Below, in pieces: positions 1-7,529 of a stretch of DNA of 12,676 nt. Positions within the stretch are counted from its first letter, which is position 1; every line of letters starts with the position of its first letter. Below the pieces are notes generated by a model. That model searched no databases and was not told where the DNA came from. It saw only the letters and a program-made list of their open reading frames with translations. The position numbers and the translations under genes were made by a program. The DNA is from Sphingomonadaceae bacterium (GTDB lineage Bacteria > Pseudomonadota > Alphaproteobacteria > Sphingomonadales > Sphingomonadaceae): positions 1 through 12,676 of the forward strand of contig CANEVG010000058.1 in the NCBI GenBank assembly GCA_947442095.1, read 5' to 3'.

Positions 1-522
1 AGACACCGCCTTGGCCCGGCCGTTTGGCCGACCCGACCAATTGCAAGCTCAACGCGCTCAGTTTCTCCGGTTCTAACGCTCTTGGCAATCAGCCGGATGG
101 CCTTCCGGTGCACATTGCGATTGCAGCTAGGAATGACCGTTCAGTTATCGTGTCCGGAAAGTCCGTCTTCGATCGTTCCACGGCGACTGTCAGTCGGGAA
201 CCGTCGTGAATGAAAGAGCTCAATAAAGCTGACGGGACTCCACTGGGCGCATCCAGCCGGTCTGTGATGCGCCGTCCATCAGCTTGGTGGTTCAGTGTTT
301 CTATGACCGTATTCGGGGCAATCTAGCCAAAAGCCGGCAGTGCGCAACCAAAGAGCCGGTCGTTGAGATCGGTCAACGCGATCTGCCGCTTCTGACAGAA
401 GTGTACCCCGAAGAGGTCTGTCAATCTAATCAGGCAGCTGCCCGGCTGGGAAAAGCTCTCAACGATCGTTTGAAAAGGTGGAAACACCCGTCCGGGCGGG
501 AATGATCGCTTGCAGAAACCAT
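1..522. other. Leader region with no confident gene
   Basis: I see no gene I can support here. Short open frames at 24-209 (+) and 284-505 (+) have no recognisable domain and no clear ribosome binding site. The base composition is less GC-rich than the operons downstream. The region holds small inverted repeats: a 7-bp arm pair at 246-252 and 267-273 (GGCGCAT/ATGCGCC) and a near-perfect palindrome at 184-196 (CGACTG-T-CAGTCG). The 11-mer AGTCGGGAACC at 192-202 recurs exactly at 569-579, in the leader of the receptor gene. It may be long non-coding upstream DNA or the worn-out remains of an older gene. Confidence 0.4.
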
Positions 523-562
523 TTGCTTCGATATCAATATAATTGCATCGATATCGATACTA
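523..562. promoter_or_regulatory. Tandem palindromic operator candidate upstream of the TonB receptor
   Basis: Two imperfect copies of a 20-bp unit lie head to tail at 523-542 and 543-562 and match at 16 of 20 positions (TTGCwTCGATATCrATA). Each copy centres on GATATC. The second copy holds a perfect 12-bp palindrome, ATCGATATCGAT (547-558). A spacing of 20 bp puts both copies on nearly the same face of the helix, which is typical of two dimer sites. A perfect TATAAT (538-543) sits between the palindrome cores, so binding there would block transcription of the receptor gene at 650. The MarR protein encoded at 7530-8111 is one possible ligand, but nothing in the sequence proves which regulator binds. 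Confidence 0.55.
538..543 (+). promoter_or_regulatory. Candidate -10 box for the TonB receptor gene
   Basis: A perfect TATAAT hexamer lies 106 bp upstream of the chosen receptor start. No good -35 hexamer is found at 16-18 bp: TTGCAG at 510-515 gives a 22-bp spacer. The promoter may therefore be weak or activator dependent, or the box may belong only to the AT-rich operator. It is the best -10 candidate in the 560 bases before the gene. Confidence 0.35.
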
Positions 563-569
563 GTGGTGA

Positions 570-583
570 GTCGGGAACCCGAC
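570..583. repeat. GTCGGG-AA-CCCGAC inverted repeat in the receptor leader
   Basis: Six-base arms with a two-base centre form a perfect inverted repeat between the putative promoter and the receptor start codon. Its left part belongs to an 11-mer repeated exactly at 192-202. It could be a protein-binding site. The two-base centre makes a stable RNA hairpin unlikely. No function can be assigned. Confidence 0.35.
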
Positions 584-649
584 CTGTGCCGCGATGAAAA
601 AAGAAGCGCGGGCGTCCTGCAAGGACAACCAAGGGTCTGGGAGAGGGAA

Positions 650-3016
650 ATGATTACAACACGTTGCCTTAGGGGCGGGAGCTTCCTTGCGCTTGCAAGC
701 GCTATTCTGCCGCAAGCAGCCCTAGCGCAGGAAACTGCTGCTGCGCAGGACCCTCGCACCGAAAGCATGGCCGACGGTTCTGTCGAAGGGTTTTCGGCAA
801 TCATCGTAACGGCCAACCGCCGGGCTGAAAATGTCCAGAACGTAGCCATACCGGTTACCGCTCTGAACGCGGAACTGATCGAGCAGAAGTATTCACGCGA
901 TATCATGGATTTAGGCAGCATTGCGCCAAATCTGATCATTGACCCAGTGCTGGGTAACGGCACCGCGGCGATTTCGATCCGCGGCATCCAACTCAACGAT
1001 GTCGAGAAGTCGTTCGATCCCCCGGTTGGGGTGTTCCTCGACGGGGTTTACCTCGCCTCAACCACTGGCGCGTTGCTGACGGTCTACGACGCTGCGACAA
1101 TCGAGGTTCTGCGCGGCCCGCAAGGCACGCTTTTTGGCCGCAACACGATTGGCGGATTGCTTCATATCCAGCGCGCCAAGCCGACCGGTGAATTGGGCGG
1201 TAAAGTTTCATTTACTTATGGCCGGTTTGAGCAGTTTGATATCAAGGGCGTTTTAAACCTGCCCAAAATCGGCGATGTGCTCAGCGCGAAAGTTGCCGTT
1301 GTCAATTTGAATGGCGGCGGTTATTTTTACAATGTGACCCGGAACAAGCGCGAGGGTGACAATAAGCTGCTGATGATCAGCCCCCAGTTTCTGTTCGATT
1401 TCGGCGGCGGTAACGAGCTAAATGTAAGCTACGACTATATTCGGGACCGTTCGCCGACACGTCCAGTCACTTCGCTGACCGAGCCAAATGAGTTGTTTGG
1501 TTCGCTCGGTCCGTTTGGGCTCGGCCGACCCGCATCCGACAGCAATTATCACCGGCGTCCGACCACCTCGCTGGACCAAAAGGCCTCTCTCGATACGCAC
1601 TCAATCACCGCCAATGGCACGTTCGTCATTGCAGACGACCATCAACTGAACGCTGTTTTGAACTATCGTGACACCAACGAGAACGCGATCCAGGAATTTG
1701 ACGGCGTCGCCGCTTCGCTGTTCAACACCGAGAGACCACAGCAGATCAGCCAGTTTTCTGCCGAGTTGCGGTATCAGGGTGAGATCGGAAACGCCAAGAT
1801 TGTATCCGGGCTCTACTATTATAGCAGTGATTACAACATCAACCAGCGGACCTACTTCTTTGGTGGGGAAGTGGGCGGCACTGATTATCAGCAAAGAGCC
1901 AAAAGCTACGCCGCGTTTGCGCAAGTCGACTGGGAAATGTTCGATCGTCTCACGCTGACCCTTGGCGGACGCTATCTGGTTGACGAGAAGAACGCCTGCG
2001 GCGGGCTCGGGCAGGGCCCTGTTTCGGCGCGCGCCTACCTGGTTTCATATGGTGATTGCAGTTCAGTCCGCCGCAACGCGCCGGGATTCAGCAATGATAT
2101 CCCAGGGTCAGCTGTGGACGCAACCGGACGCGATACCTGGAAGAAATTCACACCCAAGATCGGTATCAGCTACAATCCCGGGGAGGACGTGCTGGTTTAC
2201 GCCAGCTACTCCGAAGGCTTCCGGTCCGGCGGGTTCAATGGACGCGGCAACAATGTCCTCACGCTTGGGCCGTACAATCCCGAAAAGGTCCGCAATTTCG
2301 AACTTGGCTTCAAGAGCGAATTTTTGGACCGCCGCGCGCAGGTCAATGTTTCGCTGTTTCATACCAAATACCTGCAAAAGCAGGAGGATGTGGTATTCCC
2401 CGATCCTGCTGGCGCAACCGTGACCGTTGTGCAAAACGCAGCGTCAGCCACCATCAAGGGGCTGGAGATTGAATCGAAGTTGCGCCCGATCAATGGCCTG
2501 ACGCTCGGTTTCAATCTGGGCTATCTTGACGCAAAGTACGACAGCTATTTCGATCTGGGGACGCTGCTCGACGGGCCGAACCAAGGCGGCCTCGGTCCGA
2601 TCGACAAGTCCGATTTCCTGCTGCGTCGTGCACCAAGATGGACCGGCGACGCGAGCCTGAATTATGAACTGCCCGTTGGCGAGAAGGGCACATTGACCTT
2701 CAACACAAATTACAACTTCAAGAGCAGCTATTCGATAGTCGGAAACACGGTCAATACGCACGCCAACAACCCGGGCATTGTAAATGCGTTTGGCGACCTC
2801 AATGCTGCGATCTCTTACCGGATCGACCGGTTCAAGATCTCGGCCTTTGGGCGCAACCTGACCGGCGAGGATCACTTCCTGCATGTGCTGGACGCCGGTA
2901 CGACATTCGGCAGGACGGCAGCTAGCACCACGCCAGTTCCGACTTTTGCACTGTTTACGTTTGGCACTATCAACGCCCCGACGATCTTCGGCGTGGAGTT
3001 TGAGGTCAAGTTCTGA
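650..3016 (+). CDS. TonB-dependent outer-membrane receptor
   Basis: This is a 788-residue TonB-dependent receptor that would import a substrate across the outer membrane using energy from TonB-ExbB-ExbD. The frame opens further upstream (GTG at 563), but ATG 650 is preferred because GGGAGAGGG lies just before it and a clean signal peptide begins there: a basic start, a hydrophobic core and cleavage after ALA at about residue 26. A TonB-box-like IIVTANRR lies at 51-58. The plug spans roughly 50-185 and includes the family hallmark IEVLRGPQGTLFGRN at 151-165. The rest is a 22-strand beta barrel with regular aromatic alternation, ending in Phe (GVEFEVKF), as outer-membrane proteins do. The length is usual for the sphingomonad receptors often found beside aromatic catabolic genes. 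The substrate is unknown; it is probably that of the hydroxylase downstream. Ferric siderophores are less likely given the neighbours. Confidence 0.93.
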   Translation: MITTRCLRGGSFLALASAILPQAALAQETAAAQDPRTESMADGSVEGFSAIIVTANRRAENVQNVAIPVTALNAELIEQKYSRDIMDLGSIAPNLIIDPVLGNGTAAISIRGIQLNDVEKSFDPPVGVFLDGVYLASTTGALLTVYDAATIEVLRGPQGTLFGRNTIGGLLHIQRAKPTGELGGKVSFTYGRFEQFDIKGVLNLPKIGDVLSAKVAVVNLNGGGYFYNVTRNKREGDNKLLMISPQFLFDFGGGNELNVSYDYIRDRSPTRPVTSLTEPNELFGSLGPFGLGRPASDSNYHRRPTTSLDQKASLDTHSITANGTFVIADDHQLNAVLNYRDTNENAIQEFDGVAASLFNTERPQQISQFSAELRYQGEIGNAKIVSGLYYYSSDYNINQRTYFFGGEVGGTDYQQRAKSYAAFAQVDWEMFDRLTLTLGGRYLVDEKNACGGLGQGPVSARAYLVSYGDCSSVRRNAPGFSNDIPGSAVDATGRDTWKKFTPKIGISYNPGEDVLVYASYSEGFRSGGFNGRGNNVLTLGPYNPEKVRNFELGFKSEFLDRRAQVNVSLFHTKYLQKQEDVVFPDPAGATVTVVQNAASATIKGLEIESKLRPINGLTLGFNLGYLDAKYDSYFDLGTLLDGPNQGGLGPIDKSDFLLRRAPRWTGDASLNYELPVGEKGTLTFNTNYNFKSSYSIVGNTVNTHANNPGIVNAFGDLNAAISYRIDRFKISAFGRNLTGEDHFLHVLDAGTTFGRTAASTTPVPTFALFTFGTINAPTIFGVEFEVKF

Positions 3017-3052
3017 ACGATGGGGGTTTGGGGGCGTGGGCTTTTTCAGTCT

Positions 3053-3065
3053 CTTGACTGTCAAG
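3053..3065. promoter_or_regulatory. CTTGAC-T-GTCAAG palindrome
   Basis: Perfect 6-bp arms surround a single central base, 37 bp after the receptor stop codon. The shape suits an operator for a dimeric regulator, and TTGACT (3054-3059) could also be a -35 hexamer, but no good -10 follows at the right distance. It shares the core GACTGTCA with the palindrome at 184-196. The link to regulation is speculative. Confidence 0.3.
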
Positions 3066-3112
3066 CGCTTGCTCGCAAACCTTGCTTGGTCTGGCGGCGC
3101 TTGATGCTGGAG

Positions 3113-3144
3113 ACGCCTTCCTCTGGCGTGGCGGAGGAAGGCGT
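3113..3144 (+). terminator. Strong hairpin between receptor and hydroxylase operon
   Basis: Perfect 11-bp arms, ACGCCTTCCTC at 3113-3123 and GAGGAAGGCGT at 3134-3144, enclose a 10-base loop. The stem is GC-rich enough to fold stably in RNA. No run of T follows, so it does not fit the standard intrinsic terminator. It could mark the 3' end of the receptor transcript, stabilise an upstream mRNA segment, or weaken read-through into the hydroxylase genes. Confidence 0.45.
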
Positions 3145-3257
3145 GGCAGTATCCAGAGAGCTTGGTCGGCCTAGGTGCTTTGCTCTCCTTTACGCAACAG
3201 GGACGCACTGCGCGGCGGCAGTACCGGATACGAACATGGAAGCAGGTGGGGATGAGG

Positions 3258-3731
3258 ATGAGCAGGATTGAACTGCGGGTCAATGGCCGGAATGTCGAAG
3301 TGGAAGCGGATGGCAGGACCTTGCTGACGCATGCCCTGCGCGATCATCTGCGCCTCACCGGTACCCACATCGGTTGCGATACCAGCCAATGCGGGTCGTG
3401 CACCGTGCATGTCGATGGCAAAGCGGTGAAGAGTTGCACTATCCTCGCCGTGCAAGCCGCAGGCTGTGATATCCTGACCATTGAGGGGCTGGCGAGCGGG
3501 CGCGAATTGCATCCGATGCAGGCGGCTTTCAACGATTTTCATGGGCTTCAATGCGGCTTCTGTACGCCAGGTATGATCATGATGGCGATCGATATCGTCA
3601 ACCGTCACGGACGTCCGGATGAGGCGACAGTGCGCGCGGAACTCGAAGGCAATCTTTGCCGGTGCACCGGCTATCACAACATCATCAAGGCGGTTTGTGC
3701 AGGCGCTGAACGCATGGGTGAAATGGCATGA
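3258..3731 (+). CDS. Molybdenum hydroxylase small subunit, 2x[2Fe-2S] (CoxS-like)
   Basis: This is the electron-transfer subunit of a three-part molybdenum hydroxylase. It passes electrons from the Mo centre to FAD through two [2Fe-2S] clusters. The N-terminal plant-ferredoxin-like domain carries C40, C45, C48 and C60 in the pattern GCDTSQCGSC. The C-terminal helical domain carries C99, C102, C134 and C136 (QCGFC and LCRCTGYH). All eight ligands are present. The 157-residue length is normal. The chosen start gives MSRIELRVNG, typical of the family, with a G-rich Shine-Dalgarno region (AGGTGGGGATGAGG) before it. An ATG two codons upstream (3252) is an equally possible start, while the open frame reaching to 3162 has an unrelated N-terminus. 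Its stop overlaps the start of the large subunit by 4 bases (ATGA), which suggests translational coupling. Confidence 0.95.
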   Translation: MSRIELRVNGRNVEVEADGRTLLTHALRDHLRLTGTHIGCDTSQCGSCTVHVDGKAVKSCTILAVQAAGCDILTIEGLASGRELHPMQAAFNDFHGLQCGFCTPGMIMMAIDIVNRHGRPDEATVRAELEGNLCRCTGYHNIIKAVCAGAERMGEMA

Positions 3732-6094
3732 ACGAAACGGTTGCGAACGGGAAATTTGGCCAGTCGGTCAAGCGGGTCGAGGACGCACGCCTGATCACCG
3801 GGCGCGGCCGGTTCGTCGATGATCTGGTGTTCCCTGGCCAGACATATGCCGCGTTTGTCCGTTCGCCTTACGCCCATGCGACGATTGCGGGTATCGACCT
3901 TGCGTCTGCGCAGGACATGCCCGGTGTAATCCGCATTCTCACCGGACGCGAACTGGCCGACGCAGGATTGCCGCCATTGCCATCGGGCTGGAACCTGAGC
4001 TCGATTGATGGCACGCCCGCCCGGGTCGGGCTGCATCATGCGCTGGCGGTGGATGCAATCCGGTTCGTGGGTGAACCCGTTGCACTGGTGATTGCCGAAA
4101 CACGGGATCAGGCGCGCGATGCGGCAGACACAGTGCTGGTCGAGTATCAGGAGTTGCCGACCGTCGTCGATCTCGCGGCGGCGATTGCCGATGACGCGCC
4201 GCAATTGCATGACGGCATTGCGCAAAACCGTGCATTTGAATGGGAGATCGGGAGCAGCGCCGCAGTCGAAGCTGCGTTTGCTGGTGCCACCCGGCGCGTC
4301 ACGCTCAGCCTTCGCAACAATCGGCTCATTCCCAATGCGATCGAGCCGCGCGCCATCAACGTGCAATGGTCTGCCTTTGACGAGGCAATGACGATTTATC
4401 TGACACACCAGAACCCGATCGGCATGCGCGGGTTTTTCGCGATCATGTTGGGGCTGCCCTCGGAAAACAATCTGCGCGTCGTCTCGCCCGATGTCGGCGG
4501 TGGTTTTGGATCGAAAGCGCCGGCTTATGCCGAGGAGTTCGCGGTGGCGTTTGCCGCCAAGATGCTTGACCGTCCGGTGAAGTGGACCGCTGAGCGCAGC
4601 GAATCTTTTCTCACCGATGCGCATGGCCGCGATCACCTGACCACGGCCGAACTGGCGATGGACGACAATGGCCGTTTTCTTGGTCTGCGGGTTCACACGC
4701 TGGCCAACCTCGGCGCCTACATCTCCACCTCGAACGCGCTGGTGGTATCCTACATGTATGCCACGATGCTCTCGGGGCAGTATGCCATCCCTGCGATCCA
4801 TGCCCGGGTCGAGGGCGTTTATACCAACACCTGCCCGGTCGATGCGTATCGAGGCGCCGGGCGACCCGAAGCCGCCTATCTCATCGAACGGCTCGCCAAT
4901 CTTGCTGCGCGCGAGATCGGAGTTGATCAGGCGGAAATCCGGCGGCGCAATTTCATCCGGGAGTTCCCGTACCAGACACCGCTGATCTATTGCTATGACA
5001 GCGGTGATTACGAGGGATGTCTCGATGCGGCGCTGGGGCTTGCGGACTATGCCGGCTTCGAGGCGCGTAAGGCTGAATCACAGGCCCGAGGCAAGCTGCG
5101 CGGGATTGGCTTATCCGCCTATGTCGAGGCTTGCGGCATCGGCCCTTCGAAGCTGCTCGCAAGTCTTGGCGGTGGCGGAGCCATGTGGGAATCGTGTGAA
5201 ATTCGGGTGCAGCCGGGCGGTTCGATCGAGGTTCTGACTGGCGCGCACAACCACGGGCAGGGCCATCAGACGGTCTACGCCCAAATTGTTTCAGAGCGGT
5301 TCGGCGTGCCGATGGACTCGATCAACGTTGTCCAGGGCGACACTGACCGAATTCAGGCGGGCACCGGGACATATGGGTCGCGTGCGTCTGTCGGGCTGTC
5401 GGCGGCGGTTCACTCCTGCGACAAGATCGTCGCCAAGGGCCGCGCGATCGTGGCGCACATGCTCGAAGTCAATCTTGCGGACGTGGTGTTCGCAGACGGC
5501 ATTTATTCGAGCGCAGCCAGCAACCGGACGGTGGCTTTTGTGGAGATGGCGCAGGCAGCGCACGGTGCTGCGAGCTTTCCCACCGACCAGATCGAGCCAG
5601 GACTTGTCGCGACCAGCTTTTTCGATCCGCCCAACTTCACCTACCCGGCCGGTGTCCATGTCTGCGAGGTCGAGATCGATCCGGAAACCGGGGTTGTCGA
5701 AGTCGTCGCATTCAACGCGGCGGACGACTTCGGCAATGTCGCGAACCCGCTCATCGTCGAAGGACAGGTACACGGCGGCGTGACCCAGGGGATTGCGCAG
5801 GCTTTGTGGGAAAACGCGATCTACGATCCGGACAACGCTCAACTGATGACGGCGTCTTACATGGACTACGGCATGCCCCGCGCGGATAGTCTACCCGAGT
5901 TCGGTCTATGCTTCTGGCCATCGCCGACACCGGTCAACCCGCTTGGCATGAAAGGCTGCGGCGAAGCTGGCGCGATCGGTGCGCCGCCTGCGGTGATTAA
6001 CGCGGTTTGCGATGCGCTGGGGGTTGACCACGTCGACATGCCCGCTTCGCCTGAAAAGATCTGGCAATTGTGCCGCGCGCGAGAGGTGTCCTGA
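3728..6094 (+). CDS. Molybdenum hydroxylase large subunit (CoxL/XdhB-like)
   Basis: This is the 788-residue catalytic subunit that binds molybdopterin cytosine dinucleotide and hydroxylates a carbon, taking the oxygen from water. The N-terminal domain shows FVDDL and AAFVRSPYAHA. Cofactor-binding motifs follow in order: GGGFGSK (257-263), AYRGAGRPE (373-381), GQGHQT (510-515) and GCGEAGA near the C-terminus, whose Glu746 matches the catalytic base of the family. The active-site loop is AYRGAGR rather than the AYRCSFR of true CO dehydrogenase, so a CO substrate is unlikely. Aromatic or N-heterocyclic substrates are more probable in view of the neighbours, although the exact one cannot be predicted. 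The start overlaps the small-subunit stop as ATGA, and the stop overlaps the next start as TGATG. No maturation genes (XdhC, CoxD or CoxE types) lie nearby in this window. Confidence 0.95.
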   Translation: MNETVANGKFGQSVKRVEDARLITGRGRFVDDLVFPGQTYAAFVRSPYAHATIAGIDLASAQDMPGVIRILTGRELADAGLPPLPSGWNLSSIDGTPARVGLHHALAVDAIRFVGEPVALVIAETRDQARDAADTVLVEYQELPTVVDLAAAIADDAPQLHDGIAQNRAFEWEIGSSAAVEAAFAGATRRVTLSLRNNRLIPNAIEPRAINVQWSAFDEAMTIYLTHQNPIGMRGFFAIMLGLPSENNLRVVSPDVGGGFGSKAPAYAEEFAVAFAAKMLDRPVKWTAERSESFLTDAHGRDHLTTAELAMDDNGRFLGLRVHTLANLGAYISTSNALVVSYMYATMLSGQYAIPAIHARVEGVYTNTCPVDAYRGAGRPEAAYLIERLANLAAREIGVDQAEIRRRNFIREFPYQTPLIYCYDSGDYEGCLDAALGLADYAGFEARKAESQARGKLRGIGLSAYVEACGIGPSKLLASLGGGGAMWESCEIRVQPGGSIEVLTGAHNHGQGHQTVYAQIVSERFGVPMDSINVVQGDTDRIQAGTGTYGSRASVGLSAAVHSCDKIVAKGRAIVAHMLEVNLADVVFADGIYSSAASNRTVAFVEMAQAAHGAASFPTDQIEPGLVATSFFDPPNFTYPAGVHVCEVEIDPETGVVEVVAFNAADDFGNVANPLIVEGQVHGGVTQGIAQALWENAIYDPDNAQLMTASYMDYGMPRADSLPEFGLCFWPSPTPVNPLGMKGCGEAGAIGAPPAVINAVCDALGVDHVDMPASPEKIWQLCRAREVS

Positions 6095-6891
6095 TGTACG
6101 ATCTTGGCTACAGCCGCCCGGCCACGCTCGCTAAGGCGCTTGAATTGCTGCAGCAGGACGATCTGGCGCAGCTAGTCTCCGGCGGGCAGACCTTGATGCC
6201 CGTACTTCGCGCGCGCCTTGCCGCACCCTCCCAGTTGGTCGATATTGCGCGGCTTGATGACTTGCGCCAGATTTGCACGATAGGCGCAGGCATCGAGATC
6301 GGTGCGGGCATGACCCACGCCGAAGTTGCCGCTAGTCCCGTCGTGCGAGCCCACCTTCCTGCGCTTGCTGCGCTGGCAGGGGGGATTGGTGACGCCCAGA
6401 TTCGCCACCGCGGCACCATCGGCGGATCGATCGCGAACAACGATCCGGCTGCCTGCTATCCCAGCGCGGTCCTGGCGCTGGGTGCGCGCGTGCAAACCAA
6501 CCTGCGCATGCTTGACGCGGAGGCTTTTTTCGCCGGCATGTTTGCCACTGCGCTGGAGCCGGGCGAGATCGTTACCGCCGTCCACTTCCCTGCGTGCGCC
6601 GTGGCCTGTTATCTCAAGTTTCGCAATCCCGCCTCGCGGTTTGCCTTGGTCGGCGTGTTCGCGGCGCGGCTGGCGTCTGATGAGCACCGGATCGCGATCA
6701 TCGGAGGTGGGAACGGAGTGTTCCGCTGGCACGAGGCTGAGCGGCATCTCGACCGCGGGGCAGGTGTTGACGGCTTGGACACCGTCCCGCTCGACCTTGC
6801 GAATTTCACCGGAGACATTCATGGTTCCGCCGATTATCGCCGTCATGTTGCCAAGGTGATCACCCGCCGCGCATTGACGCAGATGGCGTGA
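6094..6891 (+). CDS. Molybdenum hydroxylase medium FAD subunit (CoxM-like)
   Basis: This 265-residue subunit binds FAD and passes electrons to the final acceptor. The N-terminus, MYDLGYSRPATLAKALELL, is standard for the family. The two FAD pyrophosphate-binding motifs are visible: SGGQT at 29-33 (usually AGGQS) and TIGGS at 108-112, followed by IANNDPAA. The C-terminal CO-dehydrogenase flavoprotein domain is present but somewhat short. The start ATG overlaps the large-subunit stop (TGATG), with GAGAGG upstream as ribosome binding site. A GTG start at 6070 would add eight unaligned residues and was rejected. The subunit order here is small-large-medium, unlike the medium-small-large order of classical CO dehydrogenase operons, which supports a non-CO hydroxylase. 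Confidence 0.93.
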   Translation: MYDLGYSRPATLAKALELLQQDDLAQLVSGGQTLMPVLRARLAAPSQLVDIARLDDLRQICTIGAGIEIGAGMTHAEVAASPVVRAHLPALAALAGGIGDAQIRHRGTIGGSIANNDPAACYPSAVLALGARVQTNLRMLDAEAFFAGMFATALEPGEIVTAVHFPACAVACYLKFRNPASRFALVGVFAARLASDEHRIAIIGGGNGVFRWHEAERHLDRGAGVDGLDTVPLDLANFTGDIHGSADYRRHVAKVITRRALTQMA

Positions 6892-6922
6892 ATACCTTCC
6901 TAAATCAGGGAATTGCACAGTA

Positions 6923-7510
6923 ATGGAAATCACTGGGCGCTATGATTTGCCGTGCTCGCCGGAGGCGGCATGGGCGGCGATCAACGACACCGCAGTGCTC
7001 AAAGCCTGCCTTAAGGGGTGCGAGGCGCTCGAGCGGACCAGCGAGACCGAATTTGCCGGCAAAGTTGCCACAAAGATTGGCCCCGTGAGTGCGCGGTTCG
7101 CTGGGACCATGCGGCAGACAGAGATCGATGCGCCGCGCTCCTGCAAGATGGAGTTTGAAGGGCAGGGGGGGGTAGCCGGTTTTGCCAAGGGCAACGCTTT
7201 GGTGACGCTGGAGCCCCGGGACGGCGGCGGCACGGCGCTGAGTTATGTTGCGCAAACCCAGATCGGCGGCAAGCTGGCCCAGATGGGTGCGCGCCTGGTT
7301 GAAGGCACGGCCAAGTCCATGGCCGATGACTTTTTTGGAAAGTTCGCGGCGGTTCTGGCCGATGGGGAAGATAGCGCAGCGCCGAAGGCTGCGGCACCGC
7401 AAGCAGGTGCGATCGCAGAAGCAATCGTTCGCAGCGGCACGCGTCAGTGGCTTATTCTTGCTGGCCTTGGCTTGGCCGCTGTGGCTGGTGCGGTCTTCAT
7501 GCTGCGCTGA
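6923..7510 (+). CDS. CoxG-like SRPBCC protein with C-terminal membrane anchor
   Basis: The protein has 195 residues. Residues 1-150 form a carbon-monoxide-dehydrogenase subunit G (SRPBCC) domain, recognisable from MEITGRYDLP, the KIGPVSARFAG segment and GGVAGFAKGNA. An Ala-rich linker (about 151-168) leads to one hydrophobic helix (about 175-194) and a final Arg, as in membrane-anchored CoxG. Known CoxG proteins recruit the hydroxylase to the membrane and help connect it to the quinone pool. The same role here is inferred from position, 31 bp after the FAD subunit. The Shine-Dalgarno AGGGA lies rather far (11 bases) from the ATG. A run of eight G (7165-7172) sits in the coding frame, which is intact. 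The gene ends the operon and converges on the MarR gene. Confidence 0.9.
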   Translation: MEITGRYDLPCSPEAAWAAINDTAVLKACLKGCEALERTSETEFAGKVATKIGPVSARFAGTMRQTEIDAPRSCKMEFEGQGGVAGFAKGNALVTLEPRDGGGTALSYVAQTQIGGKLAQMGARLVEGTAKSMADDFFGKFAAVLADGEDSAAPKAAAPQAGAIAEAIVRSGTRQWLILAGLGLAAVAGAVFMLR

Positions 7511-7529
7511 AGGGTTGCCTCGTTAGCCA

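Larger units (their letters stand above)
3017..3257. other. Receptor-hydroxylase intergenic region
   Basis: About 240 bp separate the receptor from the small hydroxylase subunit. The stretch contains G-runs, a 13-bp palindrome (3053-3065) and a strong hairpin (3113-3144), listed separately. I see no convincing -10/-35 pair. The hydroxylase operon may have its own weak promoter here or may be read through from the receptor promoter. Short open frames crossing this region have no recognisable product. Confidence 0.4.

Noticed and set aside
1..30. Intrinsic terminator at the left edge (CGGCC-GTTT-GGCCG)
   Set aside because: The stem is only five base pairs and no T-tract follows; there is not enough upstream sequence to identify a gene that it would end.
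284..505. Small plus-strand gene of 73 codons
   Set aside because: It has no ribosome binding site, no recognisable family, and its end abuts the promoter region; I treat it as chance.
563..649. GTG-initiated N-terminal extension of the TonB receptor
   Set aside because: It would place 29 non-hydrophobic residues before the signal peptide, while ATG 650 has a good ribosome site and starts a normal signal sequence.
430..996. Minus-strand open frame of 188 codons
   Set aside because: It lies opposite the receptor gene and its leader, has no recognisable domain, and is a by-product of GC-rich coding on the other strand.
2444..3283. Minus-strand open frame of 279 codons opposite the receptor end
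   Set aside because: Its translation is Arg-rich and lacks any motif; the plus-strand receptor barrel is clearly the true gene.
3674..4801. Minus-strand open frame of 375 codons opposite the large hydroxylase subunit
   Set aside because: It is antisense to a protein with all its family motifs and shows no domain of its own.
3728..6094. Carbon monoxide dehydrogenase large subunit
   Set aside because: The active-site loop is AYRGAGR, not the AYRCSFR that carries the Cys needed for the Mo-Cu centre.
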